From assembly GCF_027924405.1 (NCBI RefSeq), contig NZ_AP026978.1, forward strand, positions 5,332,001 to 5,396,000: DNA of 64,000 nucleotides, read 5' to 3'. This document shows, piece by piece, positions 38,089 through 47,602 of the stretch. Position 1 is the stretch's first letter, and the number at the start of each line of letters is the position of its first letter. The notes beneath the pieces were generated by a model. It ran no database searches. It saw nothing but the letters and a program-made list of their open reading frames with translations, and had not been told where the DNA came from. This stretch comes from Nocardia sputorum (lineage in GTDB: Bacteria; Actinomycetota; Actinomycetes; Mycobacteriales; Mycobacteriaceae). Both the position numbers and the translations under genes were made by a program.

Positions 38089-39810
38089 TCAGCTCACGCG
38101 ACGGCCACCGGGTTGCGGAGGTGCAACCACGGGTCCGGATGCCTGCGCGGGATGCGCGGGCGGACCGTCGACAGTATCGAAATATCGTGTTTCGCCTCTC
38201 GGCTCGATGAGGTCAACCCGCACCGTGCGCATCGGGATGCTCACGTCCACCGCGGTTGCGCTGACCTGGTTGATCGCGAGATCGACCGCACGCCTGCGCG
38301 GACCGCCGGGCTCGCTGATGGTGACCGTCGTGTGCGCCCTGGACGCACGTGGCGGCAGGTGGTCGAAGACCGCGATGGTGGCCGGGGGCTCCGCCTCCGC
38401 GTCGTGGCCGCCGGTGTGCCCGTCGCCCGGGTCGGCCAAGCGCATCGAGCGCGGGTCGCCGACCGCGGTCACCAGCTGGCGCCAGCTGTCCGGCCGCGCC
38501 GAGTGGATCTCCACGTCCGCGCCGACCACCATCGCCCGCAGAATGATCTGCTGGGCTACCGGCAGCATGGCGTGCACATCGATGGTGCGCCTGCGCGGGT
38601 TGTACCGGGCCGGGTCGAACAGCGGCAGCGCCAGGGTGTGGCGCGGCTGACCACTGATCGCACCGAGGATCTGCCCATTCGGGCCGATCGCGATGGCCAG
38701 GTCGGTGACGAGTTCGTCGGGTGCGATGTCGGCGCCGGACTCGAAGCCGCGCAGGGCGCGGACGGACGCGCCGGTGGGCAACGACGCCAGCAAGGCGGTG
38801 GACTGGTCGCCACCCAGGAGTCGCAGATAGTCCGGCGGGTCGGTGGTGACCGCGGGGCCGATGAACCGGACGATGGCACGCGGACCCGCCATGTCGTCGG
38901 TCAGGCTCACCACGAGGGTGGTGCGGCCGCGGTTCCACGTCCAGCAGTCGTCCAGGCTCACCCCGCTCAGGCGGGTCCAGTCGATCAGGAAGCTGGTCAC
39001 GCACCGTCCCGGCACCGACGACTCCAGATTGCTCCAGGTTTCCCGGAGGTCGGAGAGCTCGACGCCCGCGTGCAGCAGGCGCGTCGCGTCCTGCAGGGCG
39101 GCGGCGGGCAGCGCGTGCGCGGCGATCCCCCGCTCGCGTAGCCGCCCAGCGATGCGATGCGTGGCGCTGGCCAGCGCTTTGGGCGCGACCACCGCGCACG
39201 GCCCGCGTTTGCTGAGCGCCGCCAGATTGCGTTCTTGGTCGAGCCGCACCACCAACCAGGTCAGCCGGTCACCGACCACCGGGTGGGTACCGATCAGCTG
39301 GTCGTACAGCATGCTGTAGCTGCCGCTGGAGCGGACCCGTTGACCGGTGGTGACGATGTCGATGTCGACCGAGATGCCGAATTGGTCCAGCATCGGAAGC
39401 AGCGTGTCCACCGGGATGGTGTCCTCGGTGTAGAGGGTCCGCTCGGCGATGACGGTGGGCAGGTCCAGGTTGGGCGCGAGCTGGATCATCGCGATCAGCG
39501 TGTCGCCGGCCTCGTTGACGCCACAGACTCCCGCGGCGACCTGCACGTCCCGGATCCGCGCCGGCTGCGTGCGTTCGCGCGCCCGCGCGGTGCGGCCGGT
39601 GCGGTAGGCCACCCAGTCGAGCAGCCAGCGCATGCCGGTTCGTTCGTTCACCCGAACGGTCACCGTCACGACCAGGACCGTGACCACCACCGCGCTCACC
39701 CACCACGGGGTCTTTGCCGACAGGCCCGCCAGCAGCGGGCTGCCGACGACGACGAAGGCGGCGAACGGACCACGCTCGACGCCGGCGACCCGTACGCTCG
39801 GAAAGCTCAC
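38089..39810 (-). CDS. eccE: ESX secretion component EccE
   Basis: EccE is the membrane component at the outer rim of the ESX channel. The 573-residue product has two hydrophobic segments near its N terminus (FAAFVVVGSPLLAGLSA and WWVSAVVVTVLVVTVTVRV) and the EccE core with MRWLLDWVAYRTGR and GVCGVNEAGDTLIAMIQLAP. The start is GTG at 39810 in the GTGA that overlaps the mycP stop. The C-terminal 150 residues are less conserved. It is followed by the EspR-like gene in one operon. Confidence 0.9.
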   Translation of the reverse strand: MSFPSVRVAGVERGPFAAFVVVGSPLLAGLSAKTPWWVSAVVVTVLVVTVTVRVNERTGMRWLLDWVAYRTGRTARARERTQPARIRDVQVAAGVCGVNEAGDTLIAMIQLAPNLDLPTVIAERTLYTEDTIPVDTLLPMLDQFGISVDIDIVTTGQRVRSSGSYSMLYDQLIGTHPVVGDRLTWLVVRLDQERNLAALSKRGPCAVVAPKALASATHRIAGRLRERGIAAHALPAAALQDATRLLHAGVELSDLRETWSNLESSVPGRCVTSFLIDWTRLSGVSLDDCWTWNRGRTTLVVSLTDDMAGPRAIVRFIGPAVTTDPPDYLRLLGGDQSTALLASLPTGASVRALRGFESGADIAPDELVTDLAIAIGPNGQILGAISGQPRHTLALPLFDPARYNPRRRTIDVHAMLPVAQQIILRAMVVGADVEIHSARPDSWRQLVTAVGDPRSMRLADPGDGHTGGHDAEAEPPATIAVFDHLPPRASRAHTTVTISEPGGPRRRAVDLAINQVSATAVDVSIPMRTVRVDLIEPRGETRYFDTVDGPPAHPAQASGPVVAPPQPGGRRVS

Positions 39811-41165
39811 CGGCGCCTCCGCGTCCCGGAGTTGAGATGGCTTCCGGCGAGGCCGAGCAGCACGGCCGCGAGGATGACGACGGTCGCGGTGATCGCGGGC
39901 CGCAGATCCTTCGCGCGTGGCGGAGCGGGCATCGGCAGTTCCGAGGACCGGAACAGGCCCGCGGGTTGCTGCGGCGGTGTGCGGTAGCTGAGGGCGGCGA
40001 GCGGGTCGATCACGCCCGCGCCCACGATGTTGTCGATGCCGCGGGCCGGCGCGTGTGCGCTGGCCTGCAGGCGGGAAGCGATCTCGCGCGGGGTCTCGTT
40101 GGGGAACCGCGAACGCAACAAGGCGGCTACCCCGCTGACGTATGCCGCGGCGAAGGACGCGCCGCCGACGGGCACCAGTTTGTCCGGTTCGCCGACGCCG
40201 TTGATCAGGCCACCGCCGCCGGGGCCGAGCGATTCGATGCCGGTCCCCGGTGCGGCCACCGAAACCCAGGGGCCGGTGAGCGAATCCGGCATGGGAGCGC
40301 CGGTCGCGGTGGTGAATCCCACGGTGAGCACGTCGGGGCCGAACCAACCCGGCGTGGAGATGGTCTTCACGTCGCGCCAGTTGCGCGGGTCGCTCGGGCG
40401 CGCCGGATCGATGTCCGGATTCTGCGCGCAGTTGGCGGCTCCCCCCGCGTTCCCCGCCCCGGCCACGATGAGCGCACCGCGCACGTGGACGGCATGGCCG
40501 ATGGCCGCCGACAGCATGGACTGGTCGACCTGTGCGTCCACCGGCATACAGGTCGGCAGCGACACGGTGATCACTCCGGCGCCCTGATTCGCGGCGCGCG
40601 TGATCGCCCGGGCCAGCGTCCTGATCTCGACGGCGATCCGCTGGCTGGGATCGGAACTCGGCCGTTCGGGACTGAACGCGCCGGAACGCGTGCGGATGGA
40701 GATGATCCGCGCGTCCGGCGCCACCCCGGTGAACCCGTCCGTGGCATCGGAGGCGGCGCCGATGATGCCCGCGACCAGCGTGCCGTGCGCATCGCAGTCC
40801 GACAGGCCGTCGCCGCCTGGCGCGAGGTAGTCGCCGCCGCCGACCAGGTTGGGCAGGCGCGACTGGGGCTGCACCCCCGTGTCGATGACGGCGACGGTCA
40901 CTCCGGCGCCCCGGCTCAGCGCCCTGGCGCGGCGCAGATCCAGCGCCAGTTCCGGCGGCGGAGTGCGGCTGAGGTCGCTGTCGGGCAGGACACCTGCGGC
41001 CAGGCAGCCTTTCTGCTGCTTCATCGGCTCCTCGGGGCCCGGCGGGTCGTCCGCGGGCGGCGCGCCGACCACGACCTGGGGCGGTTCCAGCGCGACCGCC
41101 GGAGCGGCGGTCACTGCCAGCATCACCCCGGCCAGGACCGCCACAGCGGCACTGCCGACCTTCAT
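39807..41165 (-). CDS. mycP: Mycosin MycP, membrane-anchored subtilisin-like protease
   Basis: Mycosins sit at the ESX channel on the outer face and are needed for its stability and for trimming some substrates. The 452-residue protein has a signal peptide (residues 1–25), a subtilase domain with Asp95 (VIDTGV), His127 (DAHGTLVAG) and Ser337 (GGASFAAAYVSG), the oxyanion Asn in AGAGNAGG, and a C-terminal membrane helix (AITATVVILAAVLLGLAG). Four cysteines could form two disulfides, as in known mycosins. Its ATG shares one base with the eccD stop. Confidence 0.96.
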   Translation of the reverse strand: MKVGSAAVAVLAGVMLAVTAAPAVALEPPQVVVGAPPADDPPGPEEPMKQQKGCLAAGVLPDSDLSRTPPPELALDLRRARALSRGAGVTVAVIDTGVQPQSRLPNLVGGGDYLAPGGDGLSDCDAHGTLVAGIIGAASDATDGFTGVAPDARIISIRTRSGAFSPERPSSDPSQRIAVEIRTLARAITRAANQGAGVITVSLPTCMPVDAQVDQSMLSAAIGHAVHVRGALIVAGAGNAGGAANCAQNPDIDPARPSDPRNWRDVKTISTPGWFGPDVLTVGFTTATGAPMPDSLTGPWVSVAAPGTGIESLGPGGGGLINGVGEPDKLVPVGGASFAAAYVSGVAALLRSRFPNETPREIASRLQASAHAPARGIDNIVGAGVIDPLAALSYRTPPQQPAGLFRSSELPMPAPPRAKDLRPAITATVVILAAVLLGLAGSHLNSGTRRRR

Positions 41166-42688
41166 CAGATCCCTCGCATCGCGGTGTAGACGCCCATGAT
41201 CCAGAAGGCGATCACCGGAACCACCAGGATGAGCGCGTATTCCACCAGATCGATGACCCGGCGGGTGACCGGCGAGAGCCGCTTTCCCGGCAACCGGAAC
41301 GCCGCGACACAAGCAGCGCAGGCCGCCGTCGCGACGACGAGTCCGACCACGAGGCGGGCGACCGGGGTCTCGTAGGCGCCGACCAAGCTGAAACCGACGC
41401 CGCACACGGTCACGGCGGACCCGGCGATCAGCGCGATCGCCTGGACCCGGTCCGGATGCCAGCGCGCGCGCATCGCCAGCAGGCCGCCGATCGCGGCGGC
41501 CATGACGATCTCGCGGATGCCGCCGGGGCTGGTCACGGCCGAGACCACCGCGGAGACCGCGAGCACCGTGGAGATCGCCGCGATCAGGCCGCGCAGACTG
41601 GTCACCGCCAGCCGGGCGCGGCTCTCGATACCGGCTTCGGCGGCATGGCGCTGCTGCTCGCCGACCGCGGTGTGCTCGTCCCCCTCGCGCACCGTCTCCG
41701 CGTCGAAGATGTCGGTCAGCGTCGTCGGTGAGACCTCGTTGCCGGGGTCCGGCAGATCGGGCGGCCGGATGCGCGCGATCACCACGGCCAACCGTGGCGC
41801 CATGGTCAGCAGCACGATTCCGACGAACACCGCGCCACCCGCGACCTGCTCGACGGACAGATCCGCGTAGGTCAGCGGCAAGGCCGCCGCGGTCAGCGTC
41901 GCGCCGAGCACCGTCACCGCCATCAGCGTGGCGATGCCCACGCCGCTCACCCGCATCATGGTGGCTGCGGCCACCGCCGCCACCACGGCCCCGGCCGCCA
42001 GATTGGCGGCCGCGAACGGGCCCGGCTGACCGTAGGCCGGTGGCACCAGCATCGCGCCGCCCGCGAACAACAGCGGCGTCGCCGACAACGACAAACCCAG
42101 GGTGACCATGGCCGGCGCGTTGCGGCGGCGGGCCAGTGCGGCCCCCGCCCAGCACAGCCCGCCGAGCAGCAGGGCGGGCAGCCCGCACCACAGGGCCGAA
42201 CCGGTCATGGTCCACGACCAAGCCAGCATCGCGGCCACCGCCGAGGCCCCGATGCCCAGCACGGTCAGCCCGACGATCGCGGCGGTGTTCGCGTCGAACT
42301 CGGCGAACTCGCGCTCGTTGATCAAGGCGAGCGCGTCGGTGATGTCCTCGACCACCGGCGTGAACACCTCCGCCGACTCGACGACCGACAGCATCAGTAT
42401 CGTGCCGTCGGTGACGTCGTGGTCGGCGAGGCTGCGCCAGCGCGGAATCGGCAGCTCACCCGGACGGGCCAGGCTCCACTGTCCTTGCGGCGGCGTGAAA
42501 TCGACGCTCTCGTCATCGATCGCCGAGGCCAGCACGACCAGCAGATCATCGATGAACGTCTCGATGGTGAACTTGGTCGGCACCACCACGTCGACCTGAT
42601 AGGTGGAGACCATCACGGCGATCCGAGCCCGGGCGACCTCCGCCGACGGCTGCGTCCCGGCAGGCGCGGGCGCGACGGCAGTACTCAT
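41165..42688 (-). CDS. eccD: ESX secretion component EccD
   Basis: EccD forms the membrane vestibule of the ESX machine. The 507-residue product has the N-terminal ubiquitin-like domain (about 20–100, with VDVVVPTKFTIETFIDDLL) and then eleven hydrophobic helices. GGAGGG lies six bases before the ATG at 42688. The ATG overlaps the stop of the ATPase gene upstream as ATGA, and the stop overlaps mycP by one base, so the three are translated as a chain. Confidence 0.95.
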   Translation of the reverse strand: MSTAVAPAPAGTQPSAEVARARIAVMVSTYQVDVVVPTKFTIETFIDDLLVVLASAIDDESVDFTPPQGQWSLARPGELPIPRWRSLADHDVTDGTILMLSVVESAEVFTPVVEDITDALALINEREFAEFDANTAAIVGLTVLGIGASAVAAMLAWSWTMTGSALWCGLPALLLGGLCWAGAALARRRNAPAMVTLGLSLSATPLLFAGGAMLVPPAYGQPGPFAAANLAAGAVVAAVAAATMMRVSGVGIATLMAVTVLGATLTAAALPLTYADLSVEQVAGGAVFVGIVLLTMAPRLAVVIARIRPPDLPDPGNEVSPTTLTDIFDAETVREGDEHTAVGEQQRHAAEAGIESRARLAVTSLRGLIAAISTVLAVSAVVSAVTSPGGIREIVMAAAIGGLLAMRARWHPDRVQAIALIAGSAVTVCGVGFSLVGAYETPVARLVVGLVVATAACAACVAAFRLPGKRLSPVTRRVIDLVEYALILVVPVIAFWIMGVYTAMRGI

Positions 42689-44244
42689 CGCCACCCTCCG
42701 CGGTCACCGGAGTTGTCGGCGCCGCTGGAGAGGTATCCAGGGAATCCATCGGCCAGCCAAGCGGCCAGCTCTTCGAACGCGAGCACCGTCTCCTTCTCCA
42801 ACAACCGCAGGTCGATCTCGCCGCCTTCGGCCAGATGCGCGTCATAGGGCAGCACGCAGGTGGGGCGCTGCGCGGTCTCGAACAGCTTCTCGATCGCGTC
42901 CACGTCGACGGTCGGCTTCAGCGGCTGGTGATGGACGATGCCGACGATCGACTTCGCGATCAGGTGTTGCAGACCGTGCGAACTCAACCAGTTCAAGGTG
43001 GCCACCGCGCCGGTCACGCCGCCGACGGTCGCCGGGGTGACGACCACGACGGCGTCGCTGGTCTGCAGTACCGTCGCCGTCGCCGAATCCAGCACACCGG
43101 TCCCGCAGTCGACCACCAGCAGATTGAAGTGCTTGCGCAGCACCTCCACGGCGATGCTGTACTCGCGGCCCGACAGCGCCTCGGTGGCCTCGGTGCTCCA
43201 CGGCGACGCGATCACGGCGAGGTCGGAGGAGTTGATCGAGGTGAACGACTGCACCGCGGAGAACGCGTCGAGATTCTGCGCCTGCGCCAGATCGCGCAGG
43301 GTCAGGCCGTACGGGTGCCTGCAGGTGCGGGTGGAGAGGTCGCCGAAGTCCGGATTGGCGTCGATCGCGACCACCCGGTCCGGGCGCAGGCCCGCGAAGG
43401 TCGAGCCGAGCGCCGCCACGGTGGTGGTGCGGCCGACGCCGCCCTTCACGCTGATCACCGCGATCTGATACGTCGTGGTGAGCTGGCGCCGGATGCGCGC
43501 TTTGCGGTCCTCGGCGCGCTGTTCCGCAGGCGATAGCCCGAGATTGAAGCCGACCTTGTTGAGCGCGCCGCGCATACCGGAGCTGGAGCGCAGCTGCGCG
43601 CGTTTCGCGGCGGAGATGTCGGCGAGCAGTTCGATCGAGCTGAGCGCGGCGGGCAGCACCTCGATGCGCGGCGTCGGCTCGTAGGCGGAGTGATCGACGC
43701 GCTCGGGGACCCAGGGCGTGGCCGATCCAGAAGACCACTGCTGATTCGCGGATGTCGGGTCGGTGCGCGCGATGGCCTGGGACGGCGTAGCGGCGGCATG
43801 GTCGGCACGGTACTGCTCGGCGGACTGCTGCTGTGCCGAATGCTGTTGCGCTGATTGCTGCGCAGCCGCGGGTGGGGCGGCCGAATAGCCCGGCGAGGGG
43901 GCGCTCGGCGGCGGCGGAGCGACGTTGGTCTGCATCGGTGGCGTGTTCGCCTGTGGTGTCGGCGCATTCGCCTGCCGAGGTGGCGGGCCCGCGGCGGCAG
44001 GAGGTGTCACCGCCTGCGGGGAGCGGGAATCGGGTTCTCCCGCGGACGGCCGCGGCTCGCGCGGCGCGCCGACCGGTGGTTCGACGTGGGTGAACTTGTC
44101 GGCGTCCTGGTTCTTCTCGGCGGCGGGGCCCGGTGCGACAGCCGCGTCGGTCAGCTCGTTCGTCGGTGCGAAGTACGCGTCGTAACCGCCGCGAGCGCGC
44201 GCGGACTCGGCCTCATGACCGTTTCTGCTCGGTGCTCGGTTCAT
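42685..44244 (-). CDS. ESX-associated ParA/MinD-like ATPase (EspI type)
   Basis: The 519-residue protein has a long Pro-, Gln- and Ala-rich N terminus (about 1–190) and a C-terminal ParA/MinD-like ATPase. The deviant Walker A at residues 267–274 reads KGGVGRTT: the first Lys is kept but the usual second Lys is Arg. The switch segment (VVAIDANPDFGDLSTRT) and VVDCGTG are present. ESX-1 and ESX-2 carry similar proteins (EspI and Rv3888c) of unclear function, thought to regulate secretion by ATP. It is followed by eccD with a 4-base overlap and preceded by espG. Confidence 0.88.
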   Translation of the reverse strand: MNRAPSRNGHEAESARARGGYDAYFAPTNELTDAAVAPGPAAEKNQDADKFTHVEPPVGAPREPRPSAGEPDSRSPQAVTPPAAAGPPPRQANAPTPQANTPPMQTNVAPPPPSAPSPGYSAAPPAAAQQSAQQHSAQQQSAEQYRADHAAATPSQAIARTDPTSANQQWSSGSATPWVPERVDHSAYEPTPRIEVLPAALSSIELLADISAAKRAQLRSSSGMRGALNKVGFNLGLSPAEQRAEDRKARIRRQLTTTYQIAVISVKGGVGRTTTVAALGSTFAGLRPDRVVAIDANPDFGDLSTRTCRHPYGLTLRDLAQAQNLDAFSAVQSFTSINSSDLAVIASPWSTEATEALSGREYSIAVEVLRKHFNLLVVDCGTGVLDSATATVLQTSDAVVVVTPATVGGVTGAVATLNWLSSHGLQHLIAKSIVGIVHHQPLKPTVDVDAIEKLFETAQRPTCVLPYDAHLAEGGEIDLRLLEKETVLAFEELAAWLADGFPGYLSSGADNSGDRGGWR

Positions 44245-44278
44245 TTCCGTCGTCCTCTCGACAAACACGGTCCGACGT

Positions 44279-45169
44279 TCAGCTCGTTCTGCTGGTGTCG
44301 AACCAACTTCGACCGGGCAGCAGGTCGATCAGCGCCCCGATACCCGACCGCAAGGCCGCATCATCGCCCGGCGCATATCTCGCCCACTTCCGTCCGTCCA
44401 TCGCGACGCTCGGCGTCACGATGAATCGCCCCGACAGCGTATCCACCACGTTCACGCTGGATACGGATTGCGCGGAGCTGCCGTCGTGGTGCTCGATGAT
44501 CACCACTTCGGCTCGTCGGACCACCTCGTCCAGCACCCGGCTCAGCACCGCGGCGGCGTGCGGTTCCGCCCCGAGTTCTACCAGGGCGCGCCGCCGTTCG
44601 TCCTGGTCGTCGGGAATCTCGCCGAATTGCTCCACCGTCGCGGCGACCGGCTCGAACTGCAACACCGGCGCCGGACCGAGCGCGGCCAGGACGGCGGCGG
44701 GCAAGGTGTCGAGCTGGTCGTCCTGCTGGAATACCGACTGGATGACGACATGATCGTCGGAGCGCACCGCGAGTACATGGGTCTCGCCCGCGCGCACCAG
44801 TGACATCCGCAGCATTCCTTTCGGCTCGCCGTCCAAGCCGGTGTCCAGGATCCGTACCGCCATTTCCACGTCCGGCCGGTACAGGCACTGCAGCCAATGC
44901 TCGACGACCGGGTGCACGCGTCCGTCCTCGAGCACGCCCACTTCGGTGAGCTGCTCGGCGACCACGGCATATACCCGATCCCGATCCTCGATGCGGTAGA
45001 TGTTCGGCAACAGCGCCAATACCGGCGGATAGGACTCGAAACCGACCAGATGCTGTAACAGCAGGGCGGCATCGACATTCAGGTCGATTGCGACCGGATC
45101 GTCTTCCACACCTTCCTCGAATGCATTGATCATCTCCTTCGACTGGATATCGACCTCGGTGCGCTTCAC
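44279..45169 (-). CDS. espG: ESX secretion-associated chaperone EspG
   Basis: EspG proteins are cytosolic chaperones that bind the tips of PE–PPE pairs and present them to the ESX machine. The 296-residue length and the pattern fit: LLQHLVGFESYPPVLALLPN near residue 37 and the C-terminal SGRFIVTPSVAMDGRKWARYAPGD. The GTG start overlaps the stop of the PPE gene by four bases (GTGA), matching the functional link with its likely client. The gene for the ParA-like ATPase follows after 34 bases. Confidence 0.9.
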   Translation of the reverse strand: MKRTEVDIQSKEMINAFEEGVEDDPVAIDLNVDAALLLQHLVGFESYPPVLALLPNIYRIEDRDRVYAVVAEQLTEVGVLEDGRVHPVVEHWLQCLYRPDVEMAVRILDTGLDGEPKGMLRMSLVRAGETHVLAVRSDDHVVIQSVFQQDDQLDTLPAAVLAALGPAPVLQFEPVAATVEQFGEIPDDQDERRRALVELGAEPHAAAVLSRVLDEVVRRAEVVIIEHHDGSSAQSVSSVNVVDTLSGRFIVTPSVAMDGRKWARYAPGDDAALRSGIGALIDLLPGRSWFDTSRTS

Positions 45170-46530
45170 CGAGGACGTTCTGCGGAGGCGAGGACCGCTT
45201 CGTCTTCGTTGTCGTTTCGCTCGATAATGCCCACCGCCGGCACCGATTCGAGCATCGGCTCGTCTCGGCCGTCCCGGTCCTCGTACTCGATTACCCCGAT
45301 GACGGGAGGTTGCTCGAGTACCGGGACATCCTGCGGTTCGCCCGGGACGAATACCTTCGACGACCTCTTCTCGTCGTCGCGGCGTCGTCGCATTCGAGCC
45401 TTGGGCGCGACCGCACCGCGCGGCGGTCCCTTCCGGGCCATCGGCCCGGATCCCGCTTGCTGCGGCATGGCGCCGAATGCCCGTCCGGCTCCTGGATTCC
45501 AGCTGGCGGGCAACCGGAAACCGGTCGCGGCGCCCGGCATCGATCCGAGGCCGCCGCGGGCCATATTGAGCGCGACGAGACTCCCGGCCCCACCACTCAA
45601 CGCGGCCAACGTCGGCGAGCTCTGCGACGTGCCGTACAACCAGGACTGGTCCGTGGCTCCGTCTCCCATGCCGTTCATTCCCGAATCCCCGGACCAGCCA
45701 TTGGCGTTCGGGTCCGGCGACAATTGCTCGGGATTGGTGGCGGGGTCCAGCGTATCCGCCGGCTGGGTCGGATCCGCAGGCTGAGTGGGATCCGTCGGCT
45801 GGGTCGTATCACTGGGTTGCGTGGTATCGCCGCCGGGTTTTTGATCGCCCGTCCCGGTGTTGTCCGATCCGGTCGACCCATCGCCCGTCGACGTGTTCGA
45901 TATATCCGTCTGCTGGGTGAAGTCGCTACCGTTGTAGTCGGTCGGGTTGTCGTAGGACACGTTTTGCGTCTGCGGGCCCGGCCCTGGTCCGCCGGTCACA
46001 ATCGGCGGCGCCTCGAGCGGTGGCGGCAATGCGGCCAGTGTGGGCACCAGCGCGTTGGCGTAAGCTCCCATCACACCTAGCGCAGCCCCTCTGAGCGCGA
46101 GCAACTCGGCTTCGGCTTCGAGTAGGGCCGCCCCGCTCAACGGCCCGAAGCCGCCGCCGAGCGCGATACCCTCTTGGACCCGGACCTGGGCGGCCTTGGC
46201 GGCGAGGACCGCCATGGCGGCCTTCGCCGCGGTGGAGATATCAGCCGCTCGGTCCAGCAACTGGCCGGTCGCCTCAGCCACTGCCGCCTGCTCACGCAAC
46301 CATGCCGCATGTTTCCGGAACGCCGCCTGCGCCTGGTCGGCGGTGAGCGCTTGGAACGTCGCACTCATCTGGAGCATCGAACTGTCGGTGTTGGCCGCGG
46401 CGGCGTTCAATCGCGCGGCCATTGCCGTATAAACCTTGGCGGTCGCCCGCGTCGTGGCGACCCCATCGCCGGCGAGCACCGGGGCGATGATCCCCTCCGG
46501 CCCCAGCGCGCCGAGTACCACAGCAAGCAT
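45166..46530 (-). CDS. PPE-like protein with C-terminal PVLExPPVIGV repeats
   Basis: Residues 1–180 form a helical PPE-like domain (YTAMAARLNAAAANTDSS … KHAAWLREQAAVAEATGQLLDRAADIS); the PPE tripeptide of mycobacterial proteins is not present. A Gly-, Thr- and Pro-rich region with TQPxDP repeats follows (about 215–285). The C-terminal 80 residues have a basic patch (KARMRRRRDDEKRSS) and then VPVLEQPPVIGVIE and EPMLESVPAVGIIE, two copies of one motif. The same motif ends the small protein at 47935. Expected to pair with the PE-like protein encoded just upstream and to bind EspG. Confidence 0.8.
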   Translation of the reverse strand: MLAVVLGALGPEGIIAPVLAGDGVATTRATAKVYTAMAARLNAAAANTDSSMLQMSATFQALTADQAQAAFRKHAAWLREQAAVAEATGQLLDRAADISTAAKAAMAVLAAKAAQVRVQEGIALGGGFGPLSGAALLEAEAELLALRGAALGVMGAYANALVPTLAALPPPLEAPPIVTGGPGPGPQTQNVSYDNPTDYNGSDFTQQTDISNTSTGDGSTGSDNTGTGDQKPGGDTTQPSDTTQPTDPTQPADPTQPADTLDPATNPEQLSPDPNANGWSGDSGMNGMGDGATDQSWLYGTSQSSPTLAALSGGAGSLVALNMARGGLGSMPGAATGFRLPASWNPGAGRAFGAMPQQAGSGPMARKGPPRGAVAPKARMRRRRDDEKRSSKVFVPGEPQDVPVLEQPPVIGVIEYEDRDGRDEPMLESVPAVGIIERNDNEDEAVLASAERPR

Positions 46531-46560
46531 CTCGTCAGCTTTCGCTCGCGCTGTCCGCGT

Positions 46561-46872
46561 CTAGAACGCGGCTACTCTGCTGATCACCTGGGCATGGCCG
46601 ATCACGTCGCCGGCTGCGAAAGCGGCACCTATCTCCGGTAGAGCGACCGCACCATCGGTGCCGAGGGCGATTCCGTTTGCCGTGGTGGGGAAGAACAACC
46701 CCGCCTGCTTGGCGCAGGCGACGGGGATGAGCGCGCTCACGTCATCGAGACCCGGCGGGGCCGGGACAGCGGCGGGAGCGGCCGCACCCAGCATCAGCAT
46801 CAGATCCTCCGCGCTGACGCCCAGTTGCGAAGCGATAACCGGGAGATGATCCCAATCGACAGCGAGATGCAT
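46561..46872 (-). CDS. PE-like protein
   Basis: The 103-residue helical protein is PE-like in length, position and segments (AAPAAVPAPPGLDDVSALIPVACAKQAG). It lacks the N-terminal Pro-Glu pair and the classic YxxxD/E tail of mycobacterial PE proteins. The PPE-like gene starts 30 bases downstream, as in PE–PPE pairs. A TTCCC-N6-GGGGA site lies 79 bases before the ATG. Confidence 0.7.
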   Translation of the reverse strand: MHLAVDWDHLPVIASQLGVSAEDLMLMLGAAAPAAVPAPPGLDDVSALIPVACAKQAGLFFPTTANGIALGTDGAVALPEIGAAFAAGDVIGHAQVISRVAAF

Positions 46873-46951
46873 GGAAGTCTCCTAACGACCAGTACCCACT
46901 CTTGGCGAGTAGTACATCGACATCGAGCGGTGCAATCAGAACGTTAGGCTA

Positions 46952-46967
46952 TTCCCAGAGATGGGGA
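46952..46967. promoter_or_regulatory. TTCCC-N6-GGGGA element before the PE gene
   Basis: TTCCC-AGAGAT-GGGGA, one mismatch from the perfect palindrome, 79 bases before the PE start. Confidence 0.6.
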
Positions 46968-47096
46968 TGCGGCGCGGAACTCGTACTCGCCCTGCCGATC
47001 ACCTCCCTCGGCGCCTGCAGAAGACACTTGGCACACGAGTGGACGCGTCACGTGACATGAGTCGTCCGCCCATACCGCCAACCGGCATCCCGGACA

Positions 47097-47147
47097 TGCG
47101 ATCGCCCTCGACGATGTTCGCGAACGAATTCGTCGAGGGCGATTGCA
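47097..47147 (-). terminator. Long hairpin downstream of the esx pair
   Basis: ATCGCCCTCGACGA and TCGTCGAGGGCGAT pair perfectly over 14 bases, extended to 18 with one G·T pair; the 15-base loop contains TTCGCGAA. It lies about 95 bases after the esx stop and before the PE operator, so it could end or protect the abundant esx transcript. Confidence 0.5.
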
Positions 47148-47241
47148 TTCGATTTCCGACCGGCTGCGGCACCGGCACAACCCGAGCGCCGCGTCCGTGC
47201 TCGATCGACAATCCCCGGACCGGAGATGGCGATCTCGGCTA

Positions 47242-47559
47242 CTACATAGCCCCGCCGGTTCCGATCTGCGAGAACCGCATCGCCTGACCCGTATCGACGA
47301 CACGGAACTCACCGTCGATGCCGGACACGACCTTCGTGGCCGCCTTGAGATCGGTCAGTGCCGAGTTGTACTGTTCGATCAACTTCATGATGCGAACCTG
47401 CAGGGCATAGTTCTCACTACCGGCGTCACCCTGGAAGTTCTCCGCGAGCAGCTTGGCGAGCGCGTCCCGCTCGCCCGCGTCGATGGTCATGTCGCTGAGC
47501 ACCTTGTCGGTCCGGATGACCAGGCCCTCAACCGCATCGTAATCATTCTTCAAAGCCAT
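47242..47559 (-). CDS. ESX WXG100-family protein, partner 2
   Basis: The 105-residue helical-hairpin protein is the second of two small Esx genes. The turn motif W-x-G is replaced by F42-Q-G44 (AENFQGDAG). Near the C terminus FRVVD (85–89) stands where YxxxD/E is expected. Length, position and pairing support the family despite these changes. It would form a heterodimer with the product of the gene 43 bases upstream and be secreted through the EccC motor. Confidence 0.82.
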   Translation of the reverse strand: MALKNDYDAVEGLVIRTDKVLSDMTIDAGERDALAKLLAENFQGDAGSENYALQVRIMKLIEQYNSALTDLKAATKVVSGIDGEFRVVDTGQAMRFSQIGTGGAM

Positions 47560-47602
47560 TTTTCGAAACCTTTCCCGGTTGCATTCTGGCGTGAACCGCG
47601 AA

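Larger units (their letters stand above)
46873..47241. other. esx–PE intergenic region
   Basis: These 369 bases have no coding character. They hold the operator-like site at 46952 and a long hairpin at 47097–47147, listed separately. The PE–PPE–espG–eccD–mycP–eccE transcript probably starts here. Confidence 0.55.
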
